A program made the position numbers and the translations under genes. The notes beneath the pieces were generated by a model. That model saw nothing but the letters and a program-made list of their open reading frames with translations. It did no database searches and was not told the DNA's origin. A stretch of 64,000 bases of DNA from an uncultured Lachnospiraceae bacterium (lineage in GTDB: Bacteria; Bacillota; Clostridia; Lachnospirales; Lachnospiraceae), in assembly GCA_947626365.1 (NCBI GenBank), contig CANQRW010000001.1, forward strand, positions 1 to 64,000, read 5' to 3'. Below are positions 49,820 to 58,972 of the stretch, one piece after another; positions within the stretch are counted from its first letter, which is position 1; each line of letters starts with the position of its first letter.

Positions 49820-50926
49820 ATGAAGAGAGAAAAACCGGACCATCCGGTATTGGTGACCAGGTCGTCTCTGCCGCCTCTTGAGGAGTATGTGGAGATGCTG
49901 AAGCCGCTGTGGGACAGCGCCTGGCTCACTAATATGGGGCAGTATCATAAAGAATTTGCGGCGCAGCTGAAAGAATATCTGGGGGTACCGAATCTGGAGC
50001 TGTTTGTCAATGGCCATACAGCGCTGGAACTGACGCTTCAGGCCATGAATCTCAGCGGCGAGGTAATTACTACCCCGTTTACTTTCGCTTCGACTGCCCA
50101 TGCCATCGTTCGCAACGGGCTGACTCCTGTATTCTGCGATATTAATCCTGAGGATTATACGTTGGATGCAGACAGGCTGGAGGCCCTGATCACAGACAGG
50201 ACAACCGCCGTCGTGCCGGTCCATGTGTATGGAAATATCTGCGATGTGGAGCGGATCGGGGAGATTGCCCGGCGCCATGATCTGAAGGTGATCTATGACG
50301 CGGCCCATACCTTCGGGGAGACTTTGGACGGACAGGGAGTCGGAACTTTTGGAGATGCATCCATGTTCAGTTTCCATGCCACCAAAGTATTTCACAGTAT
50401 TGAAGGCGGCGCTGTGGCGTTCCGGGATCCGGCCCTCGCGTCCGTTTTGTATGAGCTTAAGAATTTCGGAATAACGGATTACGAGAAGGTAGACTCTGTC
50501 GGCGCCAACGGCAAAATGAATGAATTTCAGGCGGCTATGGGAATCTGTAATCTGAGGTATGTGGACGGCGAGATTGAGAAGCGGAGGGCCCTGGCCATGC
50601 GGTACCGTCAGAGGCTGGAGGGCGTGAAGGGAATCCGGCTGTGCCGGGAGAATCCCCGGATCCGTTATAATTATGCTTATATGCCGGTGGTTTTTGACGG
50701 TTACAGGAAGGACCGGGATCAGGTATTTGCGGATCTGGCTGCCCATGATATTCATGCCAGAAAATATTTTTATCCGTGTGTCAACAATTATGACTGCTAT
50801 CGGGACCGCTTCAGCGAGGCGGATACGCCGGTGGCGGCCCGGATATCCCGCCAGGTTCTGACGCTGCCGCTTTATGCGGACCTGGAACCGGAGATCGTAG
50901 ATATGATCTGCGACATCATATTATAA
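49820..50926 (+). CDS. DegT/DnrJ/EryC1 family sugar aminotransferase
   Basis: A 368-residue PLP enzyme that converts a keto sugar nucleotide into an amino sugar. Family features: SSLPPLEEYVEMLKPLWDSAWLTNMG, FVNGHTALELTL, PFTFASTAHAI, VFCDINPEDYTLD, YDAAHTFG, and the PLP-Lys189 in SFHATKVFHSIEGGAV. Together with the ATP-grasp gene (20-bp gap) it indicates an N-acylated amino sugar in the glycan. Confidence 0.9.
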   Translation: MKREKPDHPVLVTRSSLPPLEEYVEMLKPLWDSAWLTNMGQYHKEFAAQLKEYLGVPNLELFVNGHTALELTLQAMNLSGEVITTPFTFASTAHAIVRNGLTPVFCDINPEDYTLDADRLEALITDRTTAVVPVHVYGNICDVERIGEIARRHDLKVIYDAAHTFGETLDGQGVGTFGDASMFSFHATKVFHSIEGGAVAFRDPALASVLYELKNFGITDYEKVDSVGANGKMNEFQAAMGICNLRYVDGEIEKRRALAMRYRQRLEGVKGIRLCRENPRIRYNYAYMPVVFDGYRKDRDQVFADLAAHDIHARKYFYPCVNNYDCYRDRFSEADTPVAARISRQVLTLPLYADLEPEIVDMICDIIL

Positions 50927-50996
50927 AGGCCGGGAGGAAGCCCTGGAGATTTGGCGGGCGTTCGTCCGCGGCGATGACAAAGGAACAGGAGAAACG

Positions 50997-51692
50997 ATGG
51001 CTCAGCTTAAGAGGGTACTGGTGATCATACCGGCATTTAATGAGGAAGCGAATATTGAGACGGCGGTGGACGAACTGGTAAAAGTCTGCCCGCAGTTTGA
51101 TTATATTGTGGTCAATGACGGTTCTACAGACCGTACAGCCGCAATCTGCAGGGAAAGGGGCTATAACCTTCTGAATCTTCCGGTGAATCTCGGCCTGGCA
51201 GGCTGCTTTCAGGCAGGGATGAAATACGCGTATCGAAAGGGATATGACTGCGCGATTCAGTTTGACGGCGACGGACAGCACAGGCCGGAATTTATCGAGC
51301 CTATGAGGAAGAAGATGGAAGAGGGCTACGACATTGTTATTGGAAGCCGCTTTGTGGAGGGACATAAAGATGCTTCCATGCGTATGATCGGCAGCCGGCT
51401 TCTCTCGGCGGCAATCCGGATGACAACAGGAGTGAAGGTGGCGGATCCCACCTCCGGTATGCGGATGTTTAACCGGGACATGATCAGGGAGTTTGCCCTG
51501 AGGCTGAATTACGGGCCGGAGCCGGACACCGTATCTTATCTGCTGAAGCAGGGAGCTAAGGTGGCGGAGATTCCGGTGGTTATCGCTCCGCGCCTCGGAG
51601 GGGAGAGCTATCTGAAACCGGCGGTGGCGGTCAATTATATGATGCGGATGCTGCTATCCATCTTTCTGATACAGAATTTCCGGAAACGGTAG
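50997..51692 (+). CDS. Family 2 glycosyltransferase (polyprenyl-phosphate sugar synthase-like)
   Basis: A 231-residue GT2 close to dolichyl-phosphate-mannose-synthase-like proteins: VLVIIPAFNEEANIETAV, VVNDGSTDRTA, LPVNLGLAGCFQAGMKYA, IQFDGDGQHRPEFI and VIGSRFVEG. It has no C-terminal membrane pair. It may load a sugar on undecaprenyl phosphate or act on the repeat unit directly. ATG 50997 is behind GGAACAGGAG. Confidence 0.88.
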   Translation: MAQLKRVLVIIPAFNEEANIETAVDELVKVCPQFDYIVVNDGSTDRTAAICRERGYNLLNLPVNLGLAGCFQAGMKYAYRKGYDCAIQFDGDGQHRPEFIEPMRKKMEEGYDIVIGSRFVEGHKDASMRMIGSRLLSAAIRMTTGVKVADPTSGMRMFNRDMIREFALRLNYGPEPDTVSYLLKQGAKVAEIPVVIAPRLGGESYLKPAVAVNYMMRMLLSIFLIQNFRKR

Positions 51693-51714
51693 AGGGAAGG
51701 GAGATTTTCGGCCT

Positions 51715-53010
51715 ATGAGCCTGGCTGACCGGTGGGCAGGTCTTCTCATGAAGACAGGTCCCAATAAGGAAAAGCAGAATATTGTCTGGAATATGGTCGG
51801 CAGCTTCTGTTATGCGTTTGCCAGCATGGTGCTGGCTTTTCTGGTTATGAGGATTGTCGGCGAGGATGAAGGCGGAATTTTTGCTTTCGGCTACAGCACC
51901 TTCGGTCAGCAGATGTTTATCGTGGCGTATTTCGGGCTCCGGCCTTTTCAGATTACAGACGGCGCCCGGGAGTATCGTTTTGGCGATTACCTGCGGCATC
52001 GGTATCTGACCTGCGGGCTGGCTGTGATGGCGGGGCTTCTGTATCTTTTGTTCAGCGGATATACGGCAAAGAAAGCCCTGGCCGTATTCCTGCTGGTGTG
52101 CTATAAGGTTATCGACGGATTCGCGGACGTGTATGAGTCGGAGTTTCAGCGAAGCGGCAACCTTCATCTGACCGGCAAATCCAATACATTTCGGACGATT
52201 CTGTCGGTAACCGTGTTTCTGGCTGTCCTCGCGGCAGGGCGAAGCCTGATACCGGCCTGCGGGGCGGCGGTGGCCGCGCAGATTGCCGGAGTGTTCATAT
52301 TTGACGTGGCGGTGCTAAACAGGCTGCCTGCGGCGGATACCAGAGGAGATTTCAGACGGATGGTTCCGCTGACAAAGGCGGCGGTTCTGCTGTTTCTGTC
52401 AGTGTTTTTGGATTTTTATATATTTTCGGCGGCAAAATATGCCATAGACGCCCATATGGATGACGCAGCTTCCGGGTATTTTAATGTAATCTTTATGCCT
52501 ACGTCGGTCATCAATCTGGCAGCGGGCTTTGTCATACGTCCGGTACTGACGTACCTGACAGATTACTGGAACGGGAAAGATTACCGGTCTTTCTACCGAA
52601 TGCTCGGACAGATCTCGGCGCTGATCGCGGCATTGAGCGTGCTGGCGGTGGCCCTGGCAGCAGTTTTGGGCAGGCCGGTACTGGCGATTATGGAAGGAAT
52701 CTTAGGCTCCGCATACGAGGGCAGCCTGGTCCGGTATCATCCGGAGTTTGTGATTGTGGTTCTGGGCGGCGGGTTCTATGCGATTCTGAATCTGTATTAC
52801 TATGTGCTTGTGATTCTCCGCAGGCAGGGGATCATATTCTGCATTTACGCGGCGCTCACAGCGGCGGCAGCGGTGATTGCCCCCATGATGGTTATAAGAG
52901 ACGGGATCCGAGGCGCTGCCTGCGCCTATCTGCTTTTGATGACGTGTATGGCGGCGGGATTTGCGGCCGGCGGGCTGTGGGCCTGCAGGAAGGGAAAAGA
53001 GAATGGATAA
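51715..53010 (+). CDS. Polysaccharide flippase-like membrane protein (MOP family)
   Basis: A 431-residue protein with about 12 membrane segments and a Wzx-like start (KEKQNIVWNMVGSFCYAFASMVLAFLVMRIVG; GIFAFGYSTFGQQMFIVAYFGLRPFQITD). Similar proteins sit beside GT2 genes in streptococcal and clostridial rhamnan loci. It gives the locus a second flippase. The next glycosyltransferase starts within its last codons. Confidence 0.8.
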   Translation: MSLADRWAGLLMKTGPNKEKQNIVWNMVGSFCYAFASMVLAFLVMRIVGEDEGGIFAFGYSTFGQQMFIVAYFGLRPFQITDGAREYRFGDYLRHRYLTCGLAVMAGLLYLLFSGYTAKKALAVFLLVCYKVIDGFADVYESEFQRSGNLHLTGKSNTFRTILSVTVFLAVLAAGRSLIPACGAAVAAQIAGVFIFDVAVLNRLPAADTRGDFRRMVPLTKAAVLLFLSVFLDFYIFSAAKYAIDAHMDDAASGYFNVIFMPTSVINLAAGFVIRPVLTYLTDYWNGKDYRSFYRMLGQISALIAALSVLAVALAAVLGRPVLAIMEGILGSAYEGSLVRYHPEFVIVVLGGGFYAILNLYYYVLVILRRQGIIFCIYAALTAAAAVIAPMMVIRDGIRGAACAYLLLMTCMAAGFAAGGLWACRKGKENG

Positions 53011-53956
53011 CAGGTTCAGTGTGGATGTGATCATACCGGTATTCCAGCCGGACAGGAGATTTGCCCGGCTGCTTATGATGCTGGAGAAGCAGACGTATCC
53101 GGTGAACCGTATTATCGCGGTCAATACGGAAAAACGATATTGGAACGACGCGGGCTATCAGGGAATCGACAACCTGTCGGTCCATCATGTGACGAAAGAG
53201 CAGTTTGACCACGGGGCTTCCAGAAATCTCGGGGCAGGTTTTTCCAAAGCGGATATTATGATTTTCATGACGGATGACGCAGTCCCCCAGGATACCCGCC
53301 TGGTGGAACGGCTGGCGGCGGCCCTGAATCAGAAGGGACCGGAGGGAGAACGGACGGCGATGGCCTACGCCAGGCAGATTCCGGCCAAAGACTGCAGGAC
53401 CATTGAGAGATATACGAGGGATTTTAATTATCCGGCGGAGAGCCGGATTAAGACGAAGGCAGATCTGCCGAAACTGGGGATCAAGACGTATTTTGCGTCC
53501 AATGTATGCTGCGGATACTGGAGAGACATCTTCGAGCAGCAGGGAGGATTTATCAGCCGGACTATTTTCAATGAGGATATGATTTATGCGGCCGGAGTGA
53601 TCCAGAAGGGATACGCCGTCGCCTATGCGGCTGATGCGAGAGTGGTACATTCCCATAATCTGACATTCATGCAGCAGTTTCGGAGAAATTTTGACCTGGC
53701 AGTGTCCCAGGCTGATCATCCGGAGGTGTTTGAGGGACTTCCCGCAGAGGGAGAGGGGATCCGCCTGGTGAAGCGTACGGCCGGCCATCTTCTTCGGAAC
53801 GGCCGGTTCTGGCTGCTGCCATCGCTGATAATCGGAAGCGGCTGCAAATACGCAGGCTATCGCCTGGGCAAGATGTACCGTATGCTGCCCCCGGCAGTAA
53901 TAAGTTTCTGCACGGCGAATCCTGCGTACTGGGAGAAAAGGAGGAACCATTTATGA
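53003..53956 (+). CDS. Family 2 glycosyltransferase (rhamnosyltransferase-like)
   Basis: A 317-residue GT2: VDVIIPVFQPDRRFARLLMML, HVTKEQFDHGASRNLG, FMTDDAVPQDTRLVERLA (DxD region), and FNEDMIYAAGVIQKGYAVAYAADARVVHSH. The HGxxRN and FNEDM pattern is typical of rhamnosyltransferases of rhamnan-type glycans. ATG 53003 overlaps the end of the flippase gene; the DUF2304 gene starts in its stop codon. Confidence 0.88.
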   Translation: MDNRFSVDVIIPVFQPDRRFARLLMMLEKQTYPVNRIIAVNTEKRYWNDAGYQGIDNLSVHHVTKEQFDHGASRNLGAGFSKADIMIFMTDDAVPQDTRLVERLAAALNQKGPEGERTAMAYARQIPAKDCRTIERYTRDFNYPAESRIKTKADLPKLGIKTYFASNVCCGYWRDIFEQQGGFISRTIFNEDMIYAAGVIQKGYAVAYAADARVVHSHNLTFMQQFRRNFDLAVSQADHPEVFEGLPAEGEGIRLVKRTAGHLLRNGRFWLLPSLIIGSGCKYAGYRLGKMYRMLPPAVISFCTANPAYWEKRRNHL

Positions 53957-54396
53957 TGACCACGACCCTGAGGGTTCTTCTGATCCTGGTGTCGGTGACG
54001 ACGATGTTTCTGATGATGCGCAGGATTCGTCAGTCCAAGGTGCAGATTGAAAGCGCCATCTTCTGGATTGTCCTGGCGCTTGTGCTGGTAGTATTCAGTA
54101 TCTTCCCGGGAGTGGCGGATTTCGCCGCCCATTGTCTGGGAATCTATTCCACTGCCAACTTTCTGTTCCTGTTTGCGATTTTTGTGCTGATCGTGAAGGT
54201 GTTTTACATGACGATTCACATTTCTCAGCTGGAAACCAGGATCAAAGAGCTGGTGCAGCAGATGGCCATTGAGGAGAAGCTGAGTGAAGAAAAACTGTCG
54301 GAAGACGCTGCTTCTTCAGGAAAAACGGCAGCAGAGGCAGGAACAAAGGAGAGAACGCGGCAAGGCGCGGATTTTCGCAGGGAGGATGCCCGATGA
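53953..54396 (+). CDS. DUF2304 membrane protein
   Basis: A 147-residue protein with three membrane segments and the DUF2304 pattern RRIRQSKVQIESAIFWIVLALVLVVFSIFPG, then a short coiled coil (SQLETRIKELVQQMAIEEKL) and a hydrophilic tail. DUF2304 proteins accompany rhamnosyltransferases and flippases in polysaccharide loci; they may help a membrane glycosyltransferase complex. It overlaps both neighbours by 4 bp. Confidence 0.82.
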   Translation: MMTTTLRVLLILVSVTTMFLMMRRIRQSKVQIESAIFWIVLALVLVVFSIFPGVADFAAHCLGIYSTANFLFLFAIFVLIVKVFYMTIHISQLETRIKELVQQMAIEEKLSEEKLSEDAASSGKTAAEAGTKERTRQGADFRREDAR

Positions 54397-56108
54397 AGGG
54401 ACAGAAAAGACTTTGGATAGCCGGGATTCCTGTGATAGGGGTTCTGGGCCTGTGGCACCTGGTCATGGTTCAGGCCGGAGCAGTCGGAAGCGGAGACGGA
54501 TGGCTGTGCGGCATGTACGGGAAGCTTCTGATTCTGGGATTGGTGAGCGCCGCGGCAGCAGGAGTTCTTTTTTTCGAGAAATATAAAGGACGCCAGTGGA
54601 AGCTGGAGCAGATTTATCCGGCGGCAGGCCTTCTTCTGGGACTGATGTATATGGTGATTTTGCCGCCTCTGTCAGCGCCGGATGAGGTCAGCCATTATAT
54701 CAGCGCTTATCAGTTGTCCAGCCGTCTGTTGGGACAGCCGTCCGGCAGCGAGGATGGACATGTGCTGGTCCGCGCCCAGGATTGGATAATTGAAGATGTG
54801 AAGGGGGAATATGCGGTTAAGCATACAGGACTCTATCCGGAGAAAGACGGCGGATCGGAGGAGAAGGACCGGGCCGGTCTGCTTCTGGGGCAGGTACTGG
54901 CGGAAGATACCTACCGTTTCATTTATGGACAGGATTTCGGGATATTTTCGGCTTCCTGGATGGAGGGATTGAGAGCAAGGATCAGCAGGGCCGATGAAAA
55001 TCAAGGCCGTCCGGAACAGGAGACGGTTTCGGATTATGTGGTGTCTCCCTATCCGCCGATCGTGACTACGCCGGCGGCTTATGTCCCCCAGATCCTGGGA
55101 ATTTCCCTGGCCAGGCTTCTGAATCTGAACAGCCTGTGGCTTTTGTATCTGGGAAGACTGTTTAACCTGCTGTTTTTTGTTCTCATGACCTGGCTTGCCA
55201 TGAGAAGGCTTCCTTTTGGGAAGGAAGTGCTTTTCGGCGTGGCGATGCTGCCTATGACCCTTCATCTGTCGGCATCTTTTTCCTATGATGTGATGATCCT
55301 GGCCTGTATGTTCCTGTTCACTGCCGTATGTCTGGATCTGGCGTACCGAAAAGAAAAGGTAAGTATCAGCGATATTCTGATTCTGGCTGTCCTTATGGGG
55401 GCGGCGGGCCCCTGCAAGATGGTCTATGGAGCCATGATGGGGCTGTGTCTTTTGATTCCCGTGAAGAAATTCGGCGGCTGGGGGCGGTGGCTGGTATCCG
55501 CCGTTGTCGTAGCCGGAGCCTGGATGACGGTCATGGTGTTGGTAAACGGCCAGGTGGTGGCAGGATACGCGGCGGCGACGGAGTCTCTTGTATCCGGAAC
55601 GGAGGAGGCAGGCTTCAGCCTGAAACTGCTTTTCCATCATCCGATGCTCCTGATTCAGATGTTTTATAATACGGTCATGCATCAGATCGATGAGTACCAT
55701 TTGACGATGATCGGCTCCAGCCTGGGCAATCTGGATCCGGTGCTTAATGTGCCGTATCCCCTTATCCTGCTGTTTACGTCGGGACTTCTGCTTCTGGCCT
55801 TTCGCAAGCCCGGTGAGTCCATCCGGATCACAGGCGGCCGGCGAATCTGGGTGTTTGCAGTCTGCGCCGTCTGTATGGGAGCGCTGATGCTGTCTATGCT
55901 GATTGCCTGCACGCCGCGGACGTCCACAGTCATCGAGGGGGTCCAGGGCCGGTATTTCCTGCCGTTTCTGCCGGTTCTTCTCATGGCCTGCAAAAATGAC
56001 CGGTTGGTTTTGACAAAGGATGGAAACCGTAGTATATTGTATGTGATGTACTGCGCGAACCTATATGTAGTGCTGAGACTGTTCAGCGTAGTTTGTACCA
56101 GATTGTGA
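54393..56108 (+). CDS. DUF2142 family multi-pass membrane protein
   Basis: A 571-residue protein with about 12 membrane segments. The DUF2142 mark PPLSAPDEVSHYISAYQ follows the second or third segment and contains the conserved Asp-Glu and His seen in GT-C-type transferases. A large extracellular loop of about 130 residues comes next. It probably adds side sugars outside the membrane or polymerises repeat units, using polyprenyl-linked donors. The donor could be made by the GT2 at 51.0 kb. Confidence 0.78.
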   Translation: MKGQKRLWIAGIPVIGVLGLWHLVMVQAGAVGSGDGWLCGMYGKLLILGLVSAAAAGVLFFEKYKGRQWKLEQIYPAAGLLLGLMYMVILPPLSAPDEVSHYISAYQLSSRLLGQPSGSEDGHVLVRAQDWIIEDVKGEYAVKHTGLYPEKDGGSEEKDRAGLLLGQVLAEDTYRFIYGQDFGIFSASWMEGLRARISRADENQGRPEQETVSDYVVSPYPPIVTTPAAYVPQILGISLARLLNLNSLWLLYLGRLFNLLFFVLMTWLAMRRLPFGKEVLFGVAMLPMTLHLSASFSYDVMILACMFLFTAVCLDLAYRKEKVSISDILILAVLMGAAGPCKMVYGAMMGLCLLIPVKKFGGWGRWLVSAVVVAGAWMTVMVLVNGQVVAGYAAATESLVSGTEEAGFSLKLLFHHPMLLIQMFYNTVMHQIDEYHLTMIGSSLGNLDPVLNVPYPLILLFTSGLLLLAFRKPGESIRITGGRRIWVFAVCAVCMGALMLSMLIACTPRTSTVIEGVQGRYFLPFLPVLLMACKNDRLVLTKDGNRSILYVMYCANLYVVLRLFSVVCTRL

Positions 56109-56125
56109 GAAAGGAATATCCGTTT

Positions 56126-56680
56126 ATGGGAAAGATAAAGGTGACGCCCTGTGAGATCGAGGGGCTTTATGTGATTGAGCCGACGGTGTTCAAAGATGAG
56201 AGAGGATATTTTGTAGAGACCTACAACCAGAGGGATTTTGAGGAAGCAGGTCTTGATATGATTTTTGTTCAGGACAACCAGTCTATGTCGGTGAAGGGCG
56301 TGCTCCGGGGTCTCCATTATCAGAAGCAGTTCCCCCAGGGAAAGCTGGTCCGGGTACTTCGGGGCCGGGTGTTCGATGTGGCGGTGGATCTGCGGACCCG
56401 GTCCAAAACCTATGGAAAATGGTTCGGCGTGGAGCTGACGGCGGAGAATAAGAAGCAGTTTTATATCTCCGAAGGCTTTGCCCACGGCTTTTTGGTGCTG
56501 TCTGATGAGGCGGAATTTGCCTATAAGGTGACGGATTTCTACCATCCCGGAGACGAGGGGGGCCTGGCCTACGACGATCCGGATATCGGCGTGAAATGGC
56601 CCATTCCGGAGGGCATGGAACTGATCCTGTCTGAGAAGGATAAGAAATGGGGCGGCCTTGCGGACACCTTTAAATTCTGA
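56126..56680 (+). CDS. rmlC: dTDP-4-dehydrorhamnose 3,5-epimerase
   Basis: A 184-residue cupin enzyme. It matches RmlC throughout: IEGLYVIEPTVFKDERGYFVETYN, VQDNQSMSVKGVLRGLHYQ with catalytic His64, GKLVRVLRGRVFDVAVDLR, ISEGFAHGFLVLSD and KVTDFYHPGDEGG. It makes dTDP-4-keto-L-rhamnose from dTDP-4-keto-6-deoxyglucose, or inverts a dideoxysugar intermediate. RmlA, RmlB and RmlD are not in this window. ATG 56126 behind GAAAGGA replaces the track start. Confidence 0.93.
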   Translation: MGKIKVTPCEIEGLYVIEPTVFKDERGYFVETYNQRDFEEAGLDMIFVQDNQSMSVKGVLRGLHYQKQFPQGKLVRVLRGRVFDVAVDLRTRSKTYGKWFGVELTAENKKQFYISEGFAHGFLVLSDEAEFAYKVTDFYHPGDEGGLAYDDPDIGVKWPIPEGMELILSEKDKKWGGLADTFKF

Positions 56681-56733
56681 GAAAGAACCGTGCTGCCGGT
56701 ATCGTGGCCGCGCGGACATACGGGAATGACATT

Positions 56734-57546
56734 ATGAACTACCTGCTGTCTCTGTCAAAGGAGATTATCAAAAAGAGAAAACTGATCTGGGACCTGTCGA
56801 AGGCGGATTTTCGGAAACGGTTTGTAGGTTCCTATTTCGGCGTGGTGTGGATGTTCGTCCAGCCGGTGGTCACGGTGCTCATCTATTTCTTCGTGTTCCA
56901 GATGGGCTTTAAAAGCGCGCCGCCGGTGCCCGGCTTCCCCTACGTGCTGTGGCTGATTCCCGGCATCGTGCCCTGGTTTTACGTGAGCGAGACGCTGAAC
57001 GCGGGAACCGGCTGCCTGCAGGAATACAATTATCTGGTGAAAAAGGTGGTTTTCCAGGTGGAGATCCTGCCGATCATCAAGATGATCTCCTGCCTGCTGG
57101 TTCACGGAATCTTTGTCGTTATCATGGCGGTGGTGTTTTTGCTGTACGGCCGCCTGCCCAGGTTCAGCTGGATCCAGGTGGCTTACTACAGCCTGGCGGC
57201 CAGCGTGTTCTCCCTGGGAGTGACTTATTTTACCAGCGCCGTCAACGTGTTTTTCAAGGACATGGCCCAGATCGTGAACATCTGTCTTCAGTTCGGCATG
57301 TGGCTGACTCCCATTATGTGGGATCCGGCTATGTTCCCCAGCCGTCCGGCCTGGCTGGACCAGGTATTGAAAATCAATCCGGTGTACTATATTTCCACCG
57401 GGTACCGGGACAGTATGCTGACCGGCAGCGGCTTTTGGGAGAGACCTCTGAACACGCTGTACTTCTGGGCGGTGACGGCTGTGCTTTTCCTGGCGGGGCT
57501 TAAAGTCTTTAAGCGGCTGCGGCCTCATTTTTCCGACGTACTGTAG
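56734..57546 (+). CDS. Polysaccharide ABC transporter permease (Wzm/TagG-like)
   Basis: A 270-residue ABC-2 permease with six membrane segments and family motifs WDLSKADFRKRFVGSYFGVVWMFVQP, VWLIPGIVPWFYVSETL, and the AQIVNICLQFGMWLTPIMWD block. It forms the channel that exports lipid-linked polysaccharide with the ATPase encoded 14 bp downstream. ATG 56734 fits homologues; the track start is 10 codons earlier. Confidence 0.9.
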   Translation: MNYLLSLSKEIIKKRKLIWDLSKADFRKRFVGSYFGVVWMFVQPVVTVLIYFFVFQMGFKSAPPVPGFPYVLWLIPGIVPWFYVSETLNAGTGCLQEYNYLVKKVVFQVEILPIIKMISCLLVHGIFVVIMAVVFLLYGRLPRFSWIQVAYYSLAASVFSLGVTYFTSAVNVFFKDMAQIVNICLQFGMWLTPIMWDPAMFPSRPAWLDQVLKINPVYYISTGYRDSMLTGSGFWERPLNTLYFWAVTAVLFLAGLKVFKRLRPHFSDVL

Positions 57547-57560
57547 GAGGAAGAATCAGA

Positions 57561-58931
57561 ATGGATCATGCCATCATCGTAAAAGATGTGACAAAAGTAT
57601 ATAAATTGTACGATAAGCCCATTGACCGGCTGAAGGAATCCCTCAGCCCGTTTCACAAGGAGTATCATAAGAAGTTCTATGCTCTCAACGGGCTTTCCTT
57701 CTCAGTGGAGAAGGGACAGACGGTGGGCATCATCGGCACCAACGGTTCCGGCAAATCTACGATTTTGAAGATCATCACCGGCGTGCTGTCCCCTACGACG
57801 GGAGAAGTGAAGGTGGATGGGACCGTGTCGGCCCTTCTGGAACTGGGGGCCGGATTCAATATGGATTATACCGGCATAGAGAATATCTACATGAACGGCA
57901 GCATGATGGGATTTTCCCGTAAGGAGATGGACGCCAAGCTTCAGGATATCCTGGAGTTCGCGGACATCGGCGATTTTGTGTATCAGCCGGTGAAGACCTA
58001 TTCCAGCGGTATGTTCGTCCGCCTGGCCTTTGCCCTGGCCATCAATGTGGAGCCGGAGATCCTGATCGTGGACGAGGCCCTGTCCGTAGGCGACGTGTTC
58101 TTCCAGGCCAAGTGCTACCGACGCATGGAGGAGATCCGTGAGCGGGGGACTACCATTCTCATGGTGACCCACGATATGGGCAGCATCCTCAAATACTGCG
58201 ATAAGGTGATCCTTCTGAACAGAGGCAATTTTGTGGCGGAAGGGACCGCCGGACATATGGTGGACTTGTACAAGAAGATATTGGCTAACCAGATGGATTC
58301 TCTGGCGGAGGAGCTGGAGGAGGAGCGCAGGCAGAAGGAAGGCGCCGCAGGGGAAGGACAGCCCCGGGAAACGGAGGAAGCCGGCGGCGGGAAGGAGAGC
58401 TCCGAGGGAACGGCCGGCGGCTCCGGAAAATCCCGCGGCGGCCTTATGAAGGACAAGCTGACCATCAATCCCAACCGCACCGAGTACGGCGACGGGAGGG
58501 CTGAGATTTACGATATGGGACTTTTTGACGAGCGGGGGAATCTGACCAATCTTCTTCTGAAGGGCGAGCGGTTTACCATCAGGGAGAAGATACGCTTCCA
58601 CGCCCCCATACAGACGCCCATTTTCACATATACCATTAAGGATAAGAAGGGTACGGACCTGTCGGGGACCAACACCATGTATGAGGGAACCGACATTAAG
58701 CCGGTAGGAAACGGAGACGAGTACGAAGTGTCCTTTACCCAGAAGATGACGCTCCAGGGCGGCGAGTATCTGCTGTCCATGAGCTGTACCGGCTTTGAGC
58801 TGGGGGAGCATGTGGTATACCACCGGCTGTACGATATTCTGAACCTGACAGTCATTTCCAACAAGAACACCGTAGGCGTCTACGATATGGAATCGGAAGT
58901 GGAGGCAGCTCTTGTGAGGACGAAAGGATAA
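57561..58931 (+). CDS. Polysaccharide ABC transporter ATPase with C-terminal glycan-recognition domain (Wzt-like)
   Basis: A 456-residue ATPase. Residues 1-245 form the ABC domain (Walker A GIIGTNGSGKSTILK, signature KTYSSGMFVRLAFALA, Walker B ILIVDEALSVGD). A low-complexity Glu/Gly/Ser linker of about 45 residues follows, then a Wzt_C-type beta domain (about 295-456; TVISNKNTVGVYD near the end). In Gram-negative O9a-type systems the extra domain binds the modified end of a finished chain. Its presence predicts that export here also depends on an end cap, and the next gene encodes a fitting capping module. Confidence 0.9.
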   Translation: MDHAIIVKDVTKVYKLYDKPIDRLKESLSPFHKEYHKKFYALNGLSFSVEKGQTVGIIGTNGSGKSTILKIITGVLSPTTGEVKVDGTVSALLELGAGFNMDYTGIENIYMNGSMMGFSRKEMDAKLQDILEFADIGDFVYQPVKTYSSGMFVRLAFALAINVEPEILIVDEALSVGDVFFQAKCYRRMEEIRERGTTILMVTHDMGSILKYCDKVILLNRGNFVAEGTAGHMVDLYKKILANQMDSLAEELEEERRQKEGAAGEGQPRETEEAGGGKESSEGTAGGSGKSRGGLMKDKLTINPNRTEYGDGRAEIYDMGLFDERGNLTNLLLKGERFTIREKIRFHAPIQTPIFTYTIKDKKGTDLSGTNTMYEGTDIKPVGNGDEYEVSFTQKMTLQGGEYLLSMSCTGFELGEHVVYHRLYDILNLTVISNKNTVGVYDMESEVEAALVRTKG

Positions 58932-58972
58932 TGTCTGAATGACGCGGAAGGCGCGTCAGGAAAGAGGAAACC

